Below, one piece after another: positions 7,712 to 15,674 of a DNA stretch of 32,905 nt. Both the position numbers and the translations under genes were made by a program. The stretch lies in assembly GCA_905479095.1 (NCBI GenBank), contig CAJQLD010000042.1, forward strand, positions 1-32,905, in the 5' to 3' direction. The DNA is from an uncultured Flavobacteriaceae bacterium (GTDB lineage: Bacteria > Bacteroidota > Bacteroidia > Flavobacteriales > Flavobacteriaceae). The stretch's first letter is position 1; each line of letters starts with the position of its first letter. The notes beneath the pieces were generated by a model that had not been told where the DNA came from, made no database searches, and worked only from the letters and a program-made list of their open reading frames with translations.

Positions 7712-8587
7712 TTAGTTGATGTGTTTTTGAGCTTTATAAGAAGATCTTACTAAGGCACTACTTTCTACATGGCGAAAGCCAAGTTCTAAACCAATCGTTT
7801 CGTATTCTTTGAATTGATCGGGTGTGATGAATTGCTTTACGGGTAAATGTTTTTTACTCGGTTGCAGGTATTGACCAATGGTCACCACATCTACATTTGC
7901 ATTTCTTATGTCGTGGAGTGTTTCAATCACTTCATCGCGCGTTTCGCCGAGTCCCAACATGAGTCCTGTTTTGGTTCGGCGTTGTCCTTGGTCTTTTAGG
8001 TATTTTAAAACCCCTAAACTTTTATCATATTTTGCTTGAATGCGAACTTCTCGCGTTAAGCGTCTAACGGTTTCCATGTTGTGAGAAACAACTTCTGGCG
8101 CCACGTTAATAATCCTATCAATATGTTTTTCAATCCCTTGAAAATCGGGAATTAATGTCTCCATGGTTATGTTTGGATTCATGCGTCTCACCGCTTTAAC
8201 GGTTTCAGCCCACATAATACTCCCCATGTCTTTTAGGTCATCTCTATCGACACTCGTTAGTACGGCGTGTTTAATGTCCATGATTTTAATGGAACGGGCC
8301 ACTTTTTCAGGCTCATCCCAATCCACTGTTTCTGGACGTCCGGTTTTAACACCGCAAAACCCACAAGATCGAGTACAAATATTACCTAAAATCATAAATG
8401 TAGCCGTGCCTTCACCCCAGCATTCACCCATATTTGGGCAGCTTCCTGAAGCACAGATTGTGTTAAGGTTATATTTATCAACAAGCCCTCTTAGTTCGGT
8501 GTATTTTTTGCCAGTTGGCAGTTTGACACGAAGCCATTTTGGTTTAGGTTGACGTACAATTGGGTCTGAAAGGGTTTCTACAGCCAT
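7712..8587 (-). CDS. lipA: Lipoyl synthase (radical SAM)
   Basis: Inserts two sulfurs into protein-bound octanoate to make lipoyl cofactor for pyruvate and 2-oxoglutarate dehydrogenases and glycine cleavage. The auxiliary 4Fe-4S cluster motif CASGSCPNMGEC gives C45, C50 and C56. The radical SAM motif CTRSCGFC gives C71, C75 and C78. The closing RSSY (281-284) supplies the serine ligand. All are intact. The frame extends upstream to a TTG at 8608, but that TTG is part of the TATCTTTG -7 element (8606-8613), so translation should begin at the ATG at 8587 (291 residues). The gap gene follows after 2 bases; I know of no biochemical reason for the pairing. Confidence 0.95.
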   Translation of the reverse strand: MAVETLSDPIVRQPKPKWLRVKLPTGKKYTELRGLVDKYNLNTICASGSCPNMGECWGEGTATFMILGNICTRSCGFCGVKTGRPETVDWDEPEKVARSIKIMDIKHAVLTSVDRDDLKDMGSIMWAETVKAVRRMNPNITMETLIPDFQGIEKHIDRIINVAPEVVSHNMETVRRLTREVRIQAKYDKSLGVLKYLKDQGQRRTKTGLMLGLGETRDEVIETLHDIRNANVDVVTIGQYLQPSKKHLPVKQFITPDQFKEYETIGLELGFRHVESSALVRSSYKAQKHIN

Positions 8588-8605
8588 GCGTTCATTTTGA
8601 TGTTG

Positions 8606-8613
8606 CAAAGATA
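8606..8613 (-). promoter_or_regulatory. -7 element of the lipA-gap promoter; decides the lipA start
   Basis: Minus-strand TATCTTTG matches TAnnTTTG exactly and ends 18 bases before the ATG at 8587. The alternative TTG start at 8608 would lie inside the promoter, so it is rejected. Confidence 0.6.
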
Positions 8614-8634
8614 CAAAGTATTCTTATAAATTAA

Positions 8635-9852
8635 TCATAAAAGAGTAAGATACCACACGCTAAAACCAATTAAAAACACAATGCCAAAACAGCTCACAAA
8701 ATGCATCAATTTAGAGGGTTGCCACGCCGTTGGTGTGTGTTTGCTTGAAATTAAAATATAGTTTACCACTGCATAAAAGGGTGCTGTTAAAAATGACAGT
8801 ACCGTAGCAGTTTTAATGAGGGTTCCCATATCTGAAAGGAAGAAAAAATAAATACTAAGTGTTCCTGAAATTAGAATGAGACTCCAAATTAAATAGCCTC
8901 TTTCGAAAGTTTTTTTAAATAATAACTCAGTTGTTTTATGCATTGAACGCGGAGACGCATCTAGAGTTGTTAGGGTGGTGCTAAACATGGTCGTAAACGC
9001 CGCAATTCCAATAATTACATAAGCCCATTGTCCCAAGCTTTGGGTATACATTTCAATAAGTTGTACAGAAAATGTTCCGGCGCTATTACTAAAGCTATTG
9101 CCCGTCGGATACATGATTAAAGCGCCTAATGCTACAAAACTAACCCCTAAAATAATGGTTCCTAAGTAGCCGATGTTAAAATCTAGTAAAGCTGTTTTCG
9201 GATTTCTTTTTTCGACACTTATTTTTTGCTTTTCGGTGGTCCATAAGGAGTGCCACACCGAGACATCCAAGGGTGCTGGCATCCAACCCATAAACGCAAT
9301 TAAAAATGTAATTTCGAGACTTCCTTTTGGTAGAATCTGTGTAAATGTGAGTGGGTCGTTTGAAGTATTGATCGCCATTACTGTTGCCACCAAAGTGGTA
9401 AAAGTTAAAGTGATAATTATAATTTTCATCATCACATCCAAAAAACGATATTTCCCAATGTTTAACAGGATAAAACAAATGCTTAGAATTACAATGGTCC
9501 AGATTTTTACGCTAATAAAATCTCCAAACAATGAAGTCGCTATACCTGCTGTTACGATGGTTACAGCGGCTTGAATGGTAAACATAGTTAAGAATGTTAT
9601 TAGGCCGTACAGAGCTAAAACTCCGTTTCCTAATTTTTGATAGCCTTCTAGCAAGCTTTCGCCTGTAGCACTTGCATAGCGTGGACCATATTGAAAAAAT
9701 GGATATTTTACCAAATGAATGAGGAGTAAAGCCCAAATCAAACCAAAGCCAAAATCGGCACCTGCCCGCGTCGATTGTACCAGATGAGAAACGCCGATAG
9801 CCGCGCCAGCAAACAAAAGACCTGGGCCTAGTTTTTGAAAAAAACGTTTCAT
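8635..9852 (-). CDS. Divergent Nramp-related membrane transporter
   Basis: A 405-residue polytopic protein with about eleven hydrophobic segments. It opens MKRFFQKLGPGLLFAGAAIG, and FFQYGPRYASATGESLLEGY matches the Nramp/SLC11 TM3 region. In classical Nramp proteins TM1 carries DPGN, whose Asp and Asn bind the metal, and TM6 carries MPH. Here the TM1 position reads GVSH (in AIGVSHLVQSTRAG) and TM6 reads GWMPAPLDVSVWHS, keeping only the Met-Pro. So the fold is Nramp-like but the substrate site is altered; transport of Mn2+ or Fe2+ should not be assumed. It overlaps the upstream ECF sigma gene by 4 bases (ATGA type), so the two are translationally coupled. The start at 9852 agrees with that coupling. 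Confidence 0.82.
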   Translation of the reverse strand: MKRFFQKLGPGLLFAGAAIGVSHLVQSTRAGADFGFGLIWALLLIHLVKYPFFQYGPRYASATGESLLEGYQKLGNGVLALYGLITFLTMFTIQAAVTIVTAGIATSLFGDFISVKIWTIVILSICFILLNIGKYRFLDVMMKIIIITLTFTTLVATVMAINTSNDPLTFTQILPKGSLEITFLIAFMGWMPAPLDVSVWHSLWTTEKQKISVEKRNPKTALLDFNIGYLGTIILGVSFVALGALIMYPTGNSFSNSAGTFSVQLIEMYTQSLGQWAYVIIGIAAFTTMFSTTLTTLDASPRSMHKTTELLFKKTFERGYLIWSLILISGTLSIYFFFLSDMGTLIKTATVLSFLTAPFYAVVNYILISSKHTPTAWQPSKLMHFVSCFGIVFLIGFSVWYLTLL

Positions 9853-10400
9853 TTTTTTGTTAATATAATTTCAGCTAAAAGCTTTTTGGCTCTTAAGAGT
9901 TTGATTTTTACATTATTTAAAGGGATTTGAATTTCCTTTGAAATTTCGTCATAAGACAACTCTTGAAAATAGCGCAAATTAATCACTTGTTGATAGTGCG
10001 GTTTCAACTTTTTGATATCTTTAAGTAAAGCCGCCAAATTTTGTTCTGTGATGAGTTTGTCTTCTGGTGAGGGGGATCCGTCTTGAATTTTATACACTCG
10101 TTTTTCATCTTCTTCAGATGTTTGGTTGCTAAGTGTTATTTTTTGTTTTCTTAAACTGTCAGAATGGGTGTTTTTAGCAATGGTGATGAGCCATGTTTTG
10201 AATTTGAATTTTTCATCAAAAGTCTTTATTTTTTCAAAGGCTTTGGAAAACGTTTCAATAGTAATGTCCTCTGCATCATTTTCATTTTGAGTGCGTTTAA
10301 TCAAAAATCCATAAACATCATTCCAAAACGTATGCAGTAAGGTATTGAATGCAATTTGATCATTTTGTTTTGCTTTTTGAATGAGGTCGTTTACTTCCAA
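9849..10400 (-). CDS. ECF-type RNA polymerase sigma factor
   Basis: A 183-residue alternative sigma factor with region 2 at about residues 8-80 (YGFLIKRTQNENDAEDITIE, FKTWLITIAKNTHSDSLRK) and region 4 at about 125-175 (YQQVINLRYFQELSYDEISK followed by IPLNNVKIKLLRAKKLL, the -35-type recognition helix). There is no extra C-terminal domain. No anti-sigma factor gene is adjacent: downstream is the Nramp-like transporter, overlapping by 4 bases, and upstream a small membrane protein after an 81-base gap. The transporter or that small protein might therefore take the regulating role, which is inference. The promoter region holds a near-match TATATTTA element, not the gene's own recognisable ECF promoter. 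Confidence 0.9.
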   Translation of the reverse strand: MEVNDLIQKAKQNDQIAFNTLLHTFWNDVYGFLIKRTQNENDAEDITIETFSKAFEKIKTFDEKFKFKTWLITIAKNTHSDSLRKQKITLSNQTSEEDEKRVYKIQDGSPSPEDKLITEQNLAALLKDIKKLKPHYQQVINLRYFQELSYDEISKEIQIPLNNVKIKLLRAKKLLAEIILTKK

Positions 10401-10428
10401 TGAAAATGATTTGATTTATTAGTGAAGA

Positions 10429-10455
10429 TAAATATACTAAATTGAACCATAACAA
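10429..10455 (-). promoter_or_regulatory. Possible promoter of the sigma / Nramp-like pair
   Basis: Minus-strand TTG (10453-10455), a 16-base spacer and TATATTTA (10429-10436, one mismatch to TAnnTTTG). The leader to the ATG at 10400 would be about 25 bases. The spacer is short of the usual 17-19. Confidence 0.35.
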
Positions 10456-10481
10456 TTTCCTTTATTTAAAATGAAAATGTA

Positions 10482-10685
10482 CTACGCATGTTCAGGTTCA
10501 GAGCAATCTTTGTATTCGTCAGGAGTTTTGCCGCAAAAACCACAGGCTTCTCCATCTTTATTAATCATTGGGTTTTGACTGGCACAAGTTCCAGCAAATT
10601 CACCATCTTTTTTTGCCCACAATTTTATGGAAATTCCTCCAACAGCAATTCCCAAAAGCGTCAATGTAATTAAAAATAAAGTCAT
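10482..10685 (-). CDS. Small Cys-rich single-pass membrane protein
   Basis: Not assigned to a known function. The 67-residue product begins with one hydrophobic helix (TLFLITLTLLGIAVGGISIK), then a short exposed tail with four cysteines spaced C-x13-C-x2-C-x9-C and an acidic end (CSEPEHA). The cysteine pattern could bind a metal or form disulfides. Related small 'membrane or secreted proteins' occur in Flavobacteriaceae. The open frame runs back to a GTG at 10709, but that GTG overlaps the TATCTTTG -7 element (10699-10706), so the ATG at 10685 is the likely start. Upstream and divergent is aqpZ; downstream, after 81 bases, is the ECF sigma gene on the same strand. Confidence 0.72.
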   Translation of the reverse strand: MTLFLITLTLLGIAVGGISIKLWAKKDGEFAGTCASQNPMINKDGEACGFCGKTPDEYKDCSEPEHA

Positions 10686-10698
10686 CTTAATTTTTTTA

Positions 10699-10706
10699 CA
10701 AAGATA
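10699..10706 (-). promoter_or_regulatory. -7 element for the small Cys-rich protein; decides its start
   Basis: Minus-strand TATCTTTG matches TAnnTTTG exactly, 13 bases before the ATG at 10685. The upstream GTG start would sit across this element. A TTT lies about 20 bases upstream of the box in place of TTG. Confidence 0.55.
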
Positions 10707-10801
10707 CACTTTTCGTCAATATGTGGAAATTGATTTTATAAGCGTTATGTGACTTTTTTTTATTTCTGTGTCCTATATGAAAACCTAAAAAATTGATTAT
10801 T

Positions 10802-11488
10802 ATGAAAAAATTATTTGCAGAATTTTTCGGAACCTTTTGGCTCGTTTTTGGCGGATGTGGGAGTGCAATTTTTGCTGCAGGATATCCCGATTTAGGAATT
10901 GGATTTGTTGGCGTCGCTCTTGCGTTTGGATTGACTGTTATGACGATGGCATTTGCCGTAGGTGCAATTTCTGGAGCACATTTTAATCCAGCCGTTACCC
11001 TTGGATTATGGGCGGGTGGTCGTTTCGAAACAAAAGATATATTAGGCTATATTATATCTCAAGTTCTTGGAGGTGTTGTTGCAGCCGCTACTTTATTTTT
11101 AATTGTTTCTGGAAAATCTGACTTTGTTTCTGTTGGAAGTTTTGCAGCCAATGGGTATGGAGACCTGTCTCCGGGGGGCTATTCGATGAGTTCTGTCCTT
11201 ATTACCGAATTTGTAACCACCGCTTTTTTTATCATTATTATTCTTGGGAGTACTGGTCGAAAGGCGACCAGAAAATTTGCGCCAATTTCTATTGGGTTAG
11301 CCCTCACCTTAATTCATTTGATTAGCATCCCTATTTCAAATACTTCTGTAAACCCAGCACGATCTACAGGCCAAGTATTGTTTGCTCAGGGCGATTATTC
11401 TAGTCAATTATGGCTATTTTGGTTGGCACCGATAGCAGGCGCTATTGTTGCGGGTCTTGTTTGTAGACTAAGTAAAAAATCAGATTAA
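10802..11488 (+). CDS. aqpZ: Aquaporin Z (water channel)
   Basis: Passive water channel in the inner membrane. Both NPA half-helix motifs are present: HFNPAVTLG (NPA at residues 62-64) and SVNPARSTG (184-186, followed by the selectivity-filter R187). H172 in [13 protein letters not shown] is the second filter residue, and the small residues around it fit a water-specific rather than glycerol channel. The N-terminus [20 protein letters not shown] and the interior [19 protein letters not shown] closely follow E. coli AqpZ. Six membrane helices are apparent in 228 residues. The frame has an earlier TTG at 10793, but the ATG at 10802 matches the family. A strong hairpin follows. It is divergent from the small Cys-rich gene. 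Confidence 0.95.
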   Translation: MKKLFAEFFGTFWLVFGGCGSAIFAAGYPDLGIGFVGVALAFGLTVMTMAFAVGAISGAHFNPAVTLGLWAGGRFETKDILGYIISQVLGGVVAAATLFLIVSGKSDFVSVGSFAANGYGDLSPGGYSMSSVLITEFVTTAFFIIIILGSTGRKATRKFAPISIGLALTLIHLISIPISNTSVNPARSTGQVLFAQGDYSSQLWLFWLAPIAGAIVAGLVCRLSKKSD

Positions 11489-11511
11489 TAATCATTAAAT
11501 TAAAACTATCT

Positions 11512-11531
11512 AAGCGCACGAAAGTGCGCTT
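11512..11531 (+). terminator. Terminator after aqpZ, abutting murB stop
   Basis: AAGCGCAC (11512-11519), loop GAAA, GTGCGCTT (11524-11531): a perfect 8-pair GC-rich stem with a GNRA-type loop, followed by TT on the plus strand. The murB stop codon begins at the very next base, so the hairpin serves as the shared end of the convergent pair; the T tail is short both ways. Confidence 0.75.
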
Positions 11532-12542
11532 TTACAGGATATTGACTTCTGATTCTAAATCAATATCAAAAATAAGTCTCACTGCTTTTTGAATTTGAAT
11601 AGATAGGTTTAAAATGTTTTCTCCAGTAGCACCACCATAGTTAACCAAAACTAAGGCTTGTTTGTTGTGTACCCCATAATTATCAAAAGTCTTCCCTTTA
11701 TATCCAGCCGTTTCAATCAACCATCCTGCAGGGATTTTAACGTTTTGCTCAGATACTTTATAGTGCGGAATTAGTGGAAATTGAACTTGTAGAATTTCAA
11801 ATTTTGAATACGAAACGACAGGGTTTTTGAAAAAACTACCACTATTTCCAAGAATTTTAGGATCTGGAAGTTTAGAGTTTCTAATAGAAATAACTGCTTT
11901 AGAGACCTCTTGAATCGTAGGGTTTTTGATTCCTGTTCTTTTTAGTTCAGATTCAATAGCTCCGTAGTTTGTTTTAATGGAGTGGTTCTCGGTACTTAAC
12001 TCAAACACTACTGAAGTAATAATGTATTCACCTTTTATCTCTTGTTTAAAAATAGAATTTCTATACCCAAAATCGCATTCTTCTTTAGTGAAAGTTTTCA
12101 GTTGTTTTGTTTGAGTGTTTAGAGCTTCACAGCTTACAAAAGTGTCTTTCAGTTCTACGCCATACGCTCCGATATTTTGAATGGGAGCCGTTCCTACATT
12201 TCCAGGGATTAACGATAAATTTTCGAGTCCTCCATAGTTTTTATTCAAACACCAATTGACAAATTCGTGCCAGTTTTCACCTGCAGATACTTGTACTTTC
12301 ACATTCTTTTTAGAGGTTGAGATTACCGAAATTCCTTTGAGGTTTATGTGCAGTACTAAGGCATCAATATCTTTGGTGAGTAACATATTACTCCCACCTC
12401 CAAGTATAAATAAGTGAGACGGATTTGTGTTTAAAACGTCTGTTAAATCTTTCAGAGATTCAATCGATGCAAATTCTTTAGCATTCACATTAATTCCAAA
12501 CGTGTTAAAAGACTGAAGCGATATGTTTTCTTTAATATCCAT
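11532..12542 (-). CDS. murB: UDP-N-acetylenolpyruvoylglucosamine reductase
   Basis: FAD- and NADPH-dependent reduction that makes UDP-N-acetylmuramate, the second committed step of peptidoglycan synthesis in the cytoplasm. FAD-binding signatures are LFILGGGSNMLL (44-55) and LSLIPGNVGTAPIQNIGAYG (109-128). The catalytic region LGNSGSFFKNP (231-241) contains S236, equivalent to the proton-donating serine. The end IDLESEVNIL holds the conserved acidic motif of the type I (E. coli-like) enzyme, and the YRNSIFK segment of that type is also present. Its length of 336 is normal. The ATG overlaps the stop of the upstream aminotransferase by one base (TAATG), so the two genes form an operon. Confidence 0.95.
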   Translation of the reverse strand: MDIKENISLQSFNTFGINVNAKEFASIESLKDLTDVLNTNPSHLFILGGGSNMLLTKDIDALVLHINLKGISVISTSKKNVKVQVSAGENWHEFVNWCLNKNYGGLENLSLIPGNVGTAPIQNIGAYGVELKDTFVSCEALNTQTKQLKTFTKEECDFGYRNSIFKQEIKGEYIITSVVFELSTENHSIKTNYGAIESELKRTGIKNPTIQEVSKAVISIRNSKLPDPKILGNSGSFFKNPVVSYSKFEILQVQFPLIPHYKVSEQNVKIPAGWLIETAGYKGKTFDNYGVHNKQALVLVNYGGATGENILNLSIQIQKAVRLIFDIDLESEVNIL

Positions 12543-13732
12543 TAGGAGTTATACTGAATGAGTGCAGCTTTCAAAATAGCAACGGAAGTTCTAAGGTCTG
12601 CTTTATTGAGTACGTACGCAATGCGCACTTGGTTTTTTCCGAGGCCTTCGGTTGAATAAAAACCTGCTGCTGGAGCGACCATGATGGTTTCGTTATTAAG
12701 TCGAAAATCTTCTAATAACCATTGTGCAAATACATCAGAATCTGACACAGGTAATTCTACAATACAGTAAAAAGCACCCTTAGGTTTGGCAACTTTAACC
12801 CCTTCAATTTTTTCAAGTTCTTCAACTAAAACATTTCTTCGTTCAACATATTCAGAAATAACGTCATCAAAATAACTATCTGGAGTTTCTAATGCGGCCT
12901 CACTGGCAATCAGTGCATAACTAGGAGGCGATAAGCGTGCTTGTGCAAATTTAAGAGCGGTATCAAGTACCAATTTATTTTTGGTCACAATACACCCAAT
13001 TCGAGCGCCACACATGCTGTATCGCTTCGAGACAGAGTCAATTATGATGGCATTCGATTCGAGTCCTTCTTCTTGCATGATGGAGTAATGTTCGTGACCA
13101 TCATAGGTGAATTCGCGATAAACTTCGTCTGCAATCAAAAATAAATCATGTTTTTTAACAAGGATTGCGAGTTGTTTAATTTCAGCTTTACTGTATAAAT
13201 AGCCTGTAGGATTCCCTGGATTACAAATTAAAATTGCTTTTGTTTTTGGTGTAATCAATGCTTCAAAGTCGGCAATAGGCGGTAAGGCAAAATTTGAATC
13301 TATGCTAGAAACAACTGGCACAACATTCACCCCTTGAGCCGTTGAAAATCCGTTGTAATTGGCATAAAATGGTTCTGGGATGATCACTTCATCTTCGGGG
13401 TCCATAATACTCCCAAACGTAAAAAAGAGAGCCTCACTTCCCCCTGTAGTAATAATAATGTTATCGGAACTCACATGAATTTCATTTTTTTCATAATAAG
13501 CGGCCAATTTTGTGCGATACGTTTCCGATCCTTCCGATCGACTGTAAGCCAAGACCTCTAAAGTGTTATTTTTTACAGCATTTAGTGCGACTTCGGGTGT
13601 TTTAATGTCAGGTTGACCAATATTCAAATGATAGACCTTGGTCCCTTCTTTTTTTGCATGTTCAGCGAAAGGCACTAGTTTTCTAATAGGCGATTGTGGC
13701 ATTTTGCCCCCTTTCTGAGAAATTTTTGGCAT
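12542..13732 (-). CDS. PLP-dependent aminotransferase, class I (aspartate aminotransferase-like)
   Basis: A fold type I aminotransferase of 396 residues. NPGNPTG (171-177) binds the cofactor and substrate, ADEVYREF (201-208) carries the Asp and Tyr that hold the pyridine ring, and SVSKRYSMCGARIG carries the Schiff-base lysine K236. An Arg near the C-terminus in NQVRIAYVL should bind the substrate carboxylate. The family includes aspartate, aromatic and broad-range enzymes, so the amino acid used cannot be stated. It is the first gene of an operon with murB (1-base overlap). Start 13732 gives MPKISQKG followed by MPQSPIRKLVPFA, usual for flavobacterial members; a TAAATTTG -7 element is 23 bases upstream. 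Confidence 0.9.
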   Translation of the reverse strand: MPKISQKGGKMPQSPIRKLVPFAEHAKKEGTKVYHLNIGQPDIKTPEVALNAVKNNTLEVLAYSRSEGSETYRTKLAAYYEKNEIHVSSDNIIITTGGSEALFFTFGSIMDPEDEVIIPEPFYANYNGFSTAQGVNVVPVVSSIDSNFALPPIADFEALITPKTKAILICNPGNPTGYLYSKAEIKQLAILVKKHDLFLIADEVYREFTYDGHEHYSIMQEEGLESNAIIIDSVSKRYSMCGARIGCIVTKNKLVLDTALKFAQARLSPPSYALIASEAALETPDSYFDDVISEYVERRNVLVEELEKIEGVKVAKPKGAFYCIVELPVSDSDVFAQWLLEDFRLNNETIMVAPAAGFYSTEGLGKNQVRIAYVLNKADLRTSVAILKAALIQYNS

Positions 13733-13755
13733 TGTTTTGATGTATCTATTGCTTA

Positions 13756-13763
13756 CAAATTTA
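13756..13763 (-). promoter_or_regulatory. -7 element of the aminotransferase-murB promoter
   Basis: Minus-strand TAAATTTG matches TAnnTTTG exactly, 23 bases before the ATG at 13732. A TTA stands 19 bases further upstream in place of TTG. Confidence 0.5.
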
Positions 13764-13850
13764 TCTTAAAGTTTGTATAAAATAAAGCGCTTTCCCTATT
13801 ATTTAAAAAAAATGAACGTAAATTGATTCTTGCCTCTCACTACATTCGTT

Positions 13851-15197
13851 ATGATTAACCTTAAATTTCTAAATATCATTTTTGTTGTTTGCTTTAATGT
13901 AAATGTGTTTTCACAAGGAAATTTTGTGATTCAGAACGGAAAAAGTACTAAGATACATTTTCGATTAGTAAATAACCTTATTGTCTTTCCAGTAACAATT
14001 AATGGTGTCGATTTGTCTTTTTTATTAGATACAGGCGTTTCAAAACCAATTATTTTTAATTTTTTCAATTTAAAAGACGAGTTGTCAATTCATAAAACTG
14101 AACTAAATCATATTCAAGGCTTAGGAACTGATGCACCCATTGAATCATTACGGTCCACTAATAATACAATTAGTATCGGAGAAGCTGTAAATCTAAATCA
14201 GGACCTATTTGCGATTATTGATGCTTCCATCAACTTTGTTCCAAGCTTAGGAATCCCTATTCATGGGATAATAGGATATGATATTTTTAAAGATTTTGTG
14301 GTTGAGGTGAATTACACTCGAAAGTTTATCAAACTTTATAACCACAACTATTACACGCAAAAATTTTCAAATAAATGGCGGCAGTTACCTTTGAAGTTTT
14401 ACAATAAAAAACCAATCACAGAAGCTGCTGTGTTCATGGGAAATAAGGAAATTCCTGTGAATCTTTTAATTGATACAGGAGGAAGTGATGCGATATGGCT
14501 ATTTGAAGATTCAACACAGTCGATTTCAATTCCAAACAATACGTTTGATGATTTTTTAGGGAAAGGGCTTAGTGGTACCATTTTTGGAAAAAGGGCGGTG
14601 CTTGAATCATTTCGACTCTCAGACTTTAGCTTAGACGATATAAATGTTGCATTTCCAGATGATTCATCGGTCCAAAAAGAGAAGATACATGCGTTACGGA
14701 ATGGGAGTTTAATGGGAGGTGTTACACATCGTTTTAATTGGGTCTTTAACTATAAGTCACAATGGGTTGCATTTAAGAAAAACAACTATTTCAACAAATC
14801 ATTTAAGTATAATAAAAGTGGTGTTGTGATGCAGTATGCAGGAGTTCGATTAGTTAAAACTCTTTCGGAGACCCCAGATTTAACAGCACCTAATTCATCT
14901 TCTCAAAGTTCAAATGCTATTAGTTTTTCATCTTCTTACAAATTTGAAATCGTTCCAGAATTAGTAATTTCCGACATTCGACTCTCTTCTCCAGCAGCTT
15001 TGGCGGGGCTTAAAATTGAGGATGTAGTGATCTCAATCAATAATCAAAATTTAAGTTCATTAACCCTTCAAAAAGCGATTGAACAATTTTATGGGGCGGA
15101 TGGGAAGCGCATCAAAATGATTGTAGAACGCGACGGTGTTCTCATGAAATTTCAATTTAGACTCCAAGATTTATTACATAAAAAAAGCACCAATTAA
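13851..15197 (+). CDS. Secreted retropepsin-like aspartyl protease with C-terminal PDZ domain
   Basis: Residues 1-22 form a signal peptide (hydrophobic LKFLNIIFVVCFNVNVF, then SQG). Two aspartyl-protease half-domains follow in tandem, each with a D-T-G site: LLDTGVS (D60) and LIDTGGSDA (D208), each later with hydrophobic-hydrophobic-G elements such as IIGYDIF and LMGGVTHRF. A PDZ domain spans about residues 355-430 (SDIRLSSPAALAGLKIEDVV, then GKRIKMIVERDG). The two halves could make one pepsin-like active site within a single chain. Substrate is unknown; export and PDZ suggest action on envelope or surface proteins. The frame opens with a TTG at 13830, but the ATG at 13851 directly precedes the signal peptide. 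It is not in an operon; the terminator hairpin includes its last codons. Confidence 0.85.
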   Translation: MINLKFLNIIFVVCFNVNVFSQGNFVIQNGKSTKIHFRLVNNLIVFPVTINGVDLSFLLDTGVSKPIIFNFFNLKDELSIHKTELNHIQGLGTDAPIESLRSTNNTISIGEAVNLNQDLFAIIDASINFVPSLGIPIHGIIGYDIFKDFVVEVNYTRKFIKLYNHNYYTQKFSNKWRQLPLKFYNKKPITEAAVFMGNKEIPVNLLIDTGGSDAIWLFEDSTQSISIPNNTFDDFLGKGLSGTIFGKRAVLESFRLSDFSLDDINVAFPDDSSVQKEKIHALRNGSLMGGVTHRFNWVFNYKSQWVAFKKNNYFNKSFKYNKSGVVMQYAGVRLVKTLSETPDLTAPNSSSQSSNAISFSSSYKFEIVPELVISDIRLSSPAALAGLKIEDVVISINNQNLSSLTLQKAIEQFYGADGKRIKMIVERDGVLMKFQFRLQDLLHKKSTN

Positions 15198-15205
15198 GGT
15201 GCTTT
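15184..15205. terminator. Bidirectional terminator with a stop codon in the loop
   Basis: AAAGCACC (15184-15191), loop AATTAA (15192-15197) containing the protease stop codon TAA, then GGTGCTTT (15198-15205): a perfect 8-pair stem. On the minus strand the stem is followed by a run of T residues, so it ends the DUF1573 gene well; on the plus strand the tail is weaker. Confidence 0.8.
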
Positions 15206-15229
15206 CGTTTCGGAATAAAGGTTTTGAGC

Positions 15230-15655
15230 TTATTGCTCTAAAACACTTTTGTCTTTATCTCCAATGACACTAGACGTACTAGAATCAATAACTGTTCCCT
15301 TGATTTTCAAAGCAACTGTAGGCGTATCCGCATTAGAAGTAACGGTAATCGTTTTTCGAATTGGATTCACTCTTTTAGTATCGTACTTGACTTCAATTTC
15401 ACCATTTTCACCAGGTAAAATAGGTGCTGTTGGTTTTTTAGGTACGGTACATCCACAACTTGATTTAACAGCAGAAACAATTAAAGGCGCATCGCCTGTA
15501 TTTTTAAATTTGAAGACACGAACGCCGTCGGATCCTTTTTCAATGGTTCCATAATCAATCGTTTCCGATTCAAATTCAATTTTAGCTACTTTGTCTTGTG
15601 CATATATTCCCAAACTAAAGATGGAAATAAATACTATTGTAAAAATTTTTTTCAT
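15230..15655 (-). CDS. Exported DUF1573 domain protein
   Basis: A 141-residue secreted protein. Residues 1-19 are a signal peptide (MKKIFTIVFISIFSLGIYAQ). The remainder is one immunoglobulin-like DUF1573 domain: IDYGTIEKGSDGVRVFKFKN, then DAPLIVSAVKSSCGCTVPKK with the characteristic S-C-G-C-T, then GEIEVKYDTK and a TITVTSNADTP strand. The Ig-like fold resembles MSP/ASH domains. Function is unknown in this family; DUF1573 proteins are common in the Bacteroidota envelope. It is convergent with the protease gene and shares its terminator. A possible promoter is upstream. Confidence 0.88.
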   Translation of the reverse strand: MKKIFTIVFISIFSLGIYAQDKVAKIEFESETIDYGTIEKGSDGVRVFKFKNTGDAPLIVSAVKSSCGCTVPKKPTAPILPGENGEIEVKYDTKRVNPIRKTITVTSNADTPTVALKIKGTVIDSSTSSVIGDKDKSVLEQ

Positions 15656-15674
15656 AATATATTGTTAGTTAATG

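Noticed and set aside
8163-8552. A 129-residue plus-strand frame opposite lipA
   Set aside because: Antisense shadow of the intact lipA gene, no homology recognised.
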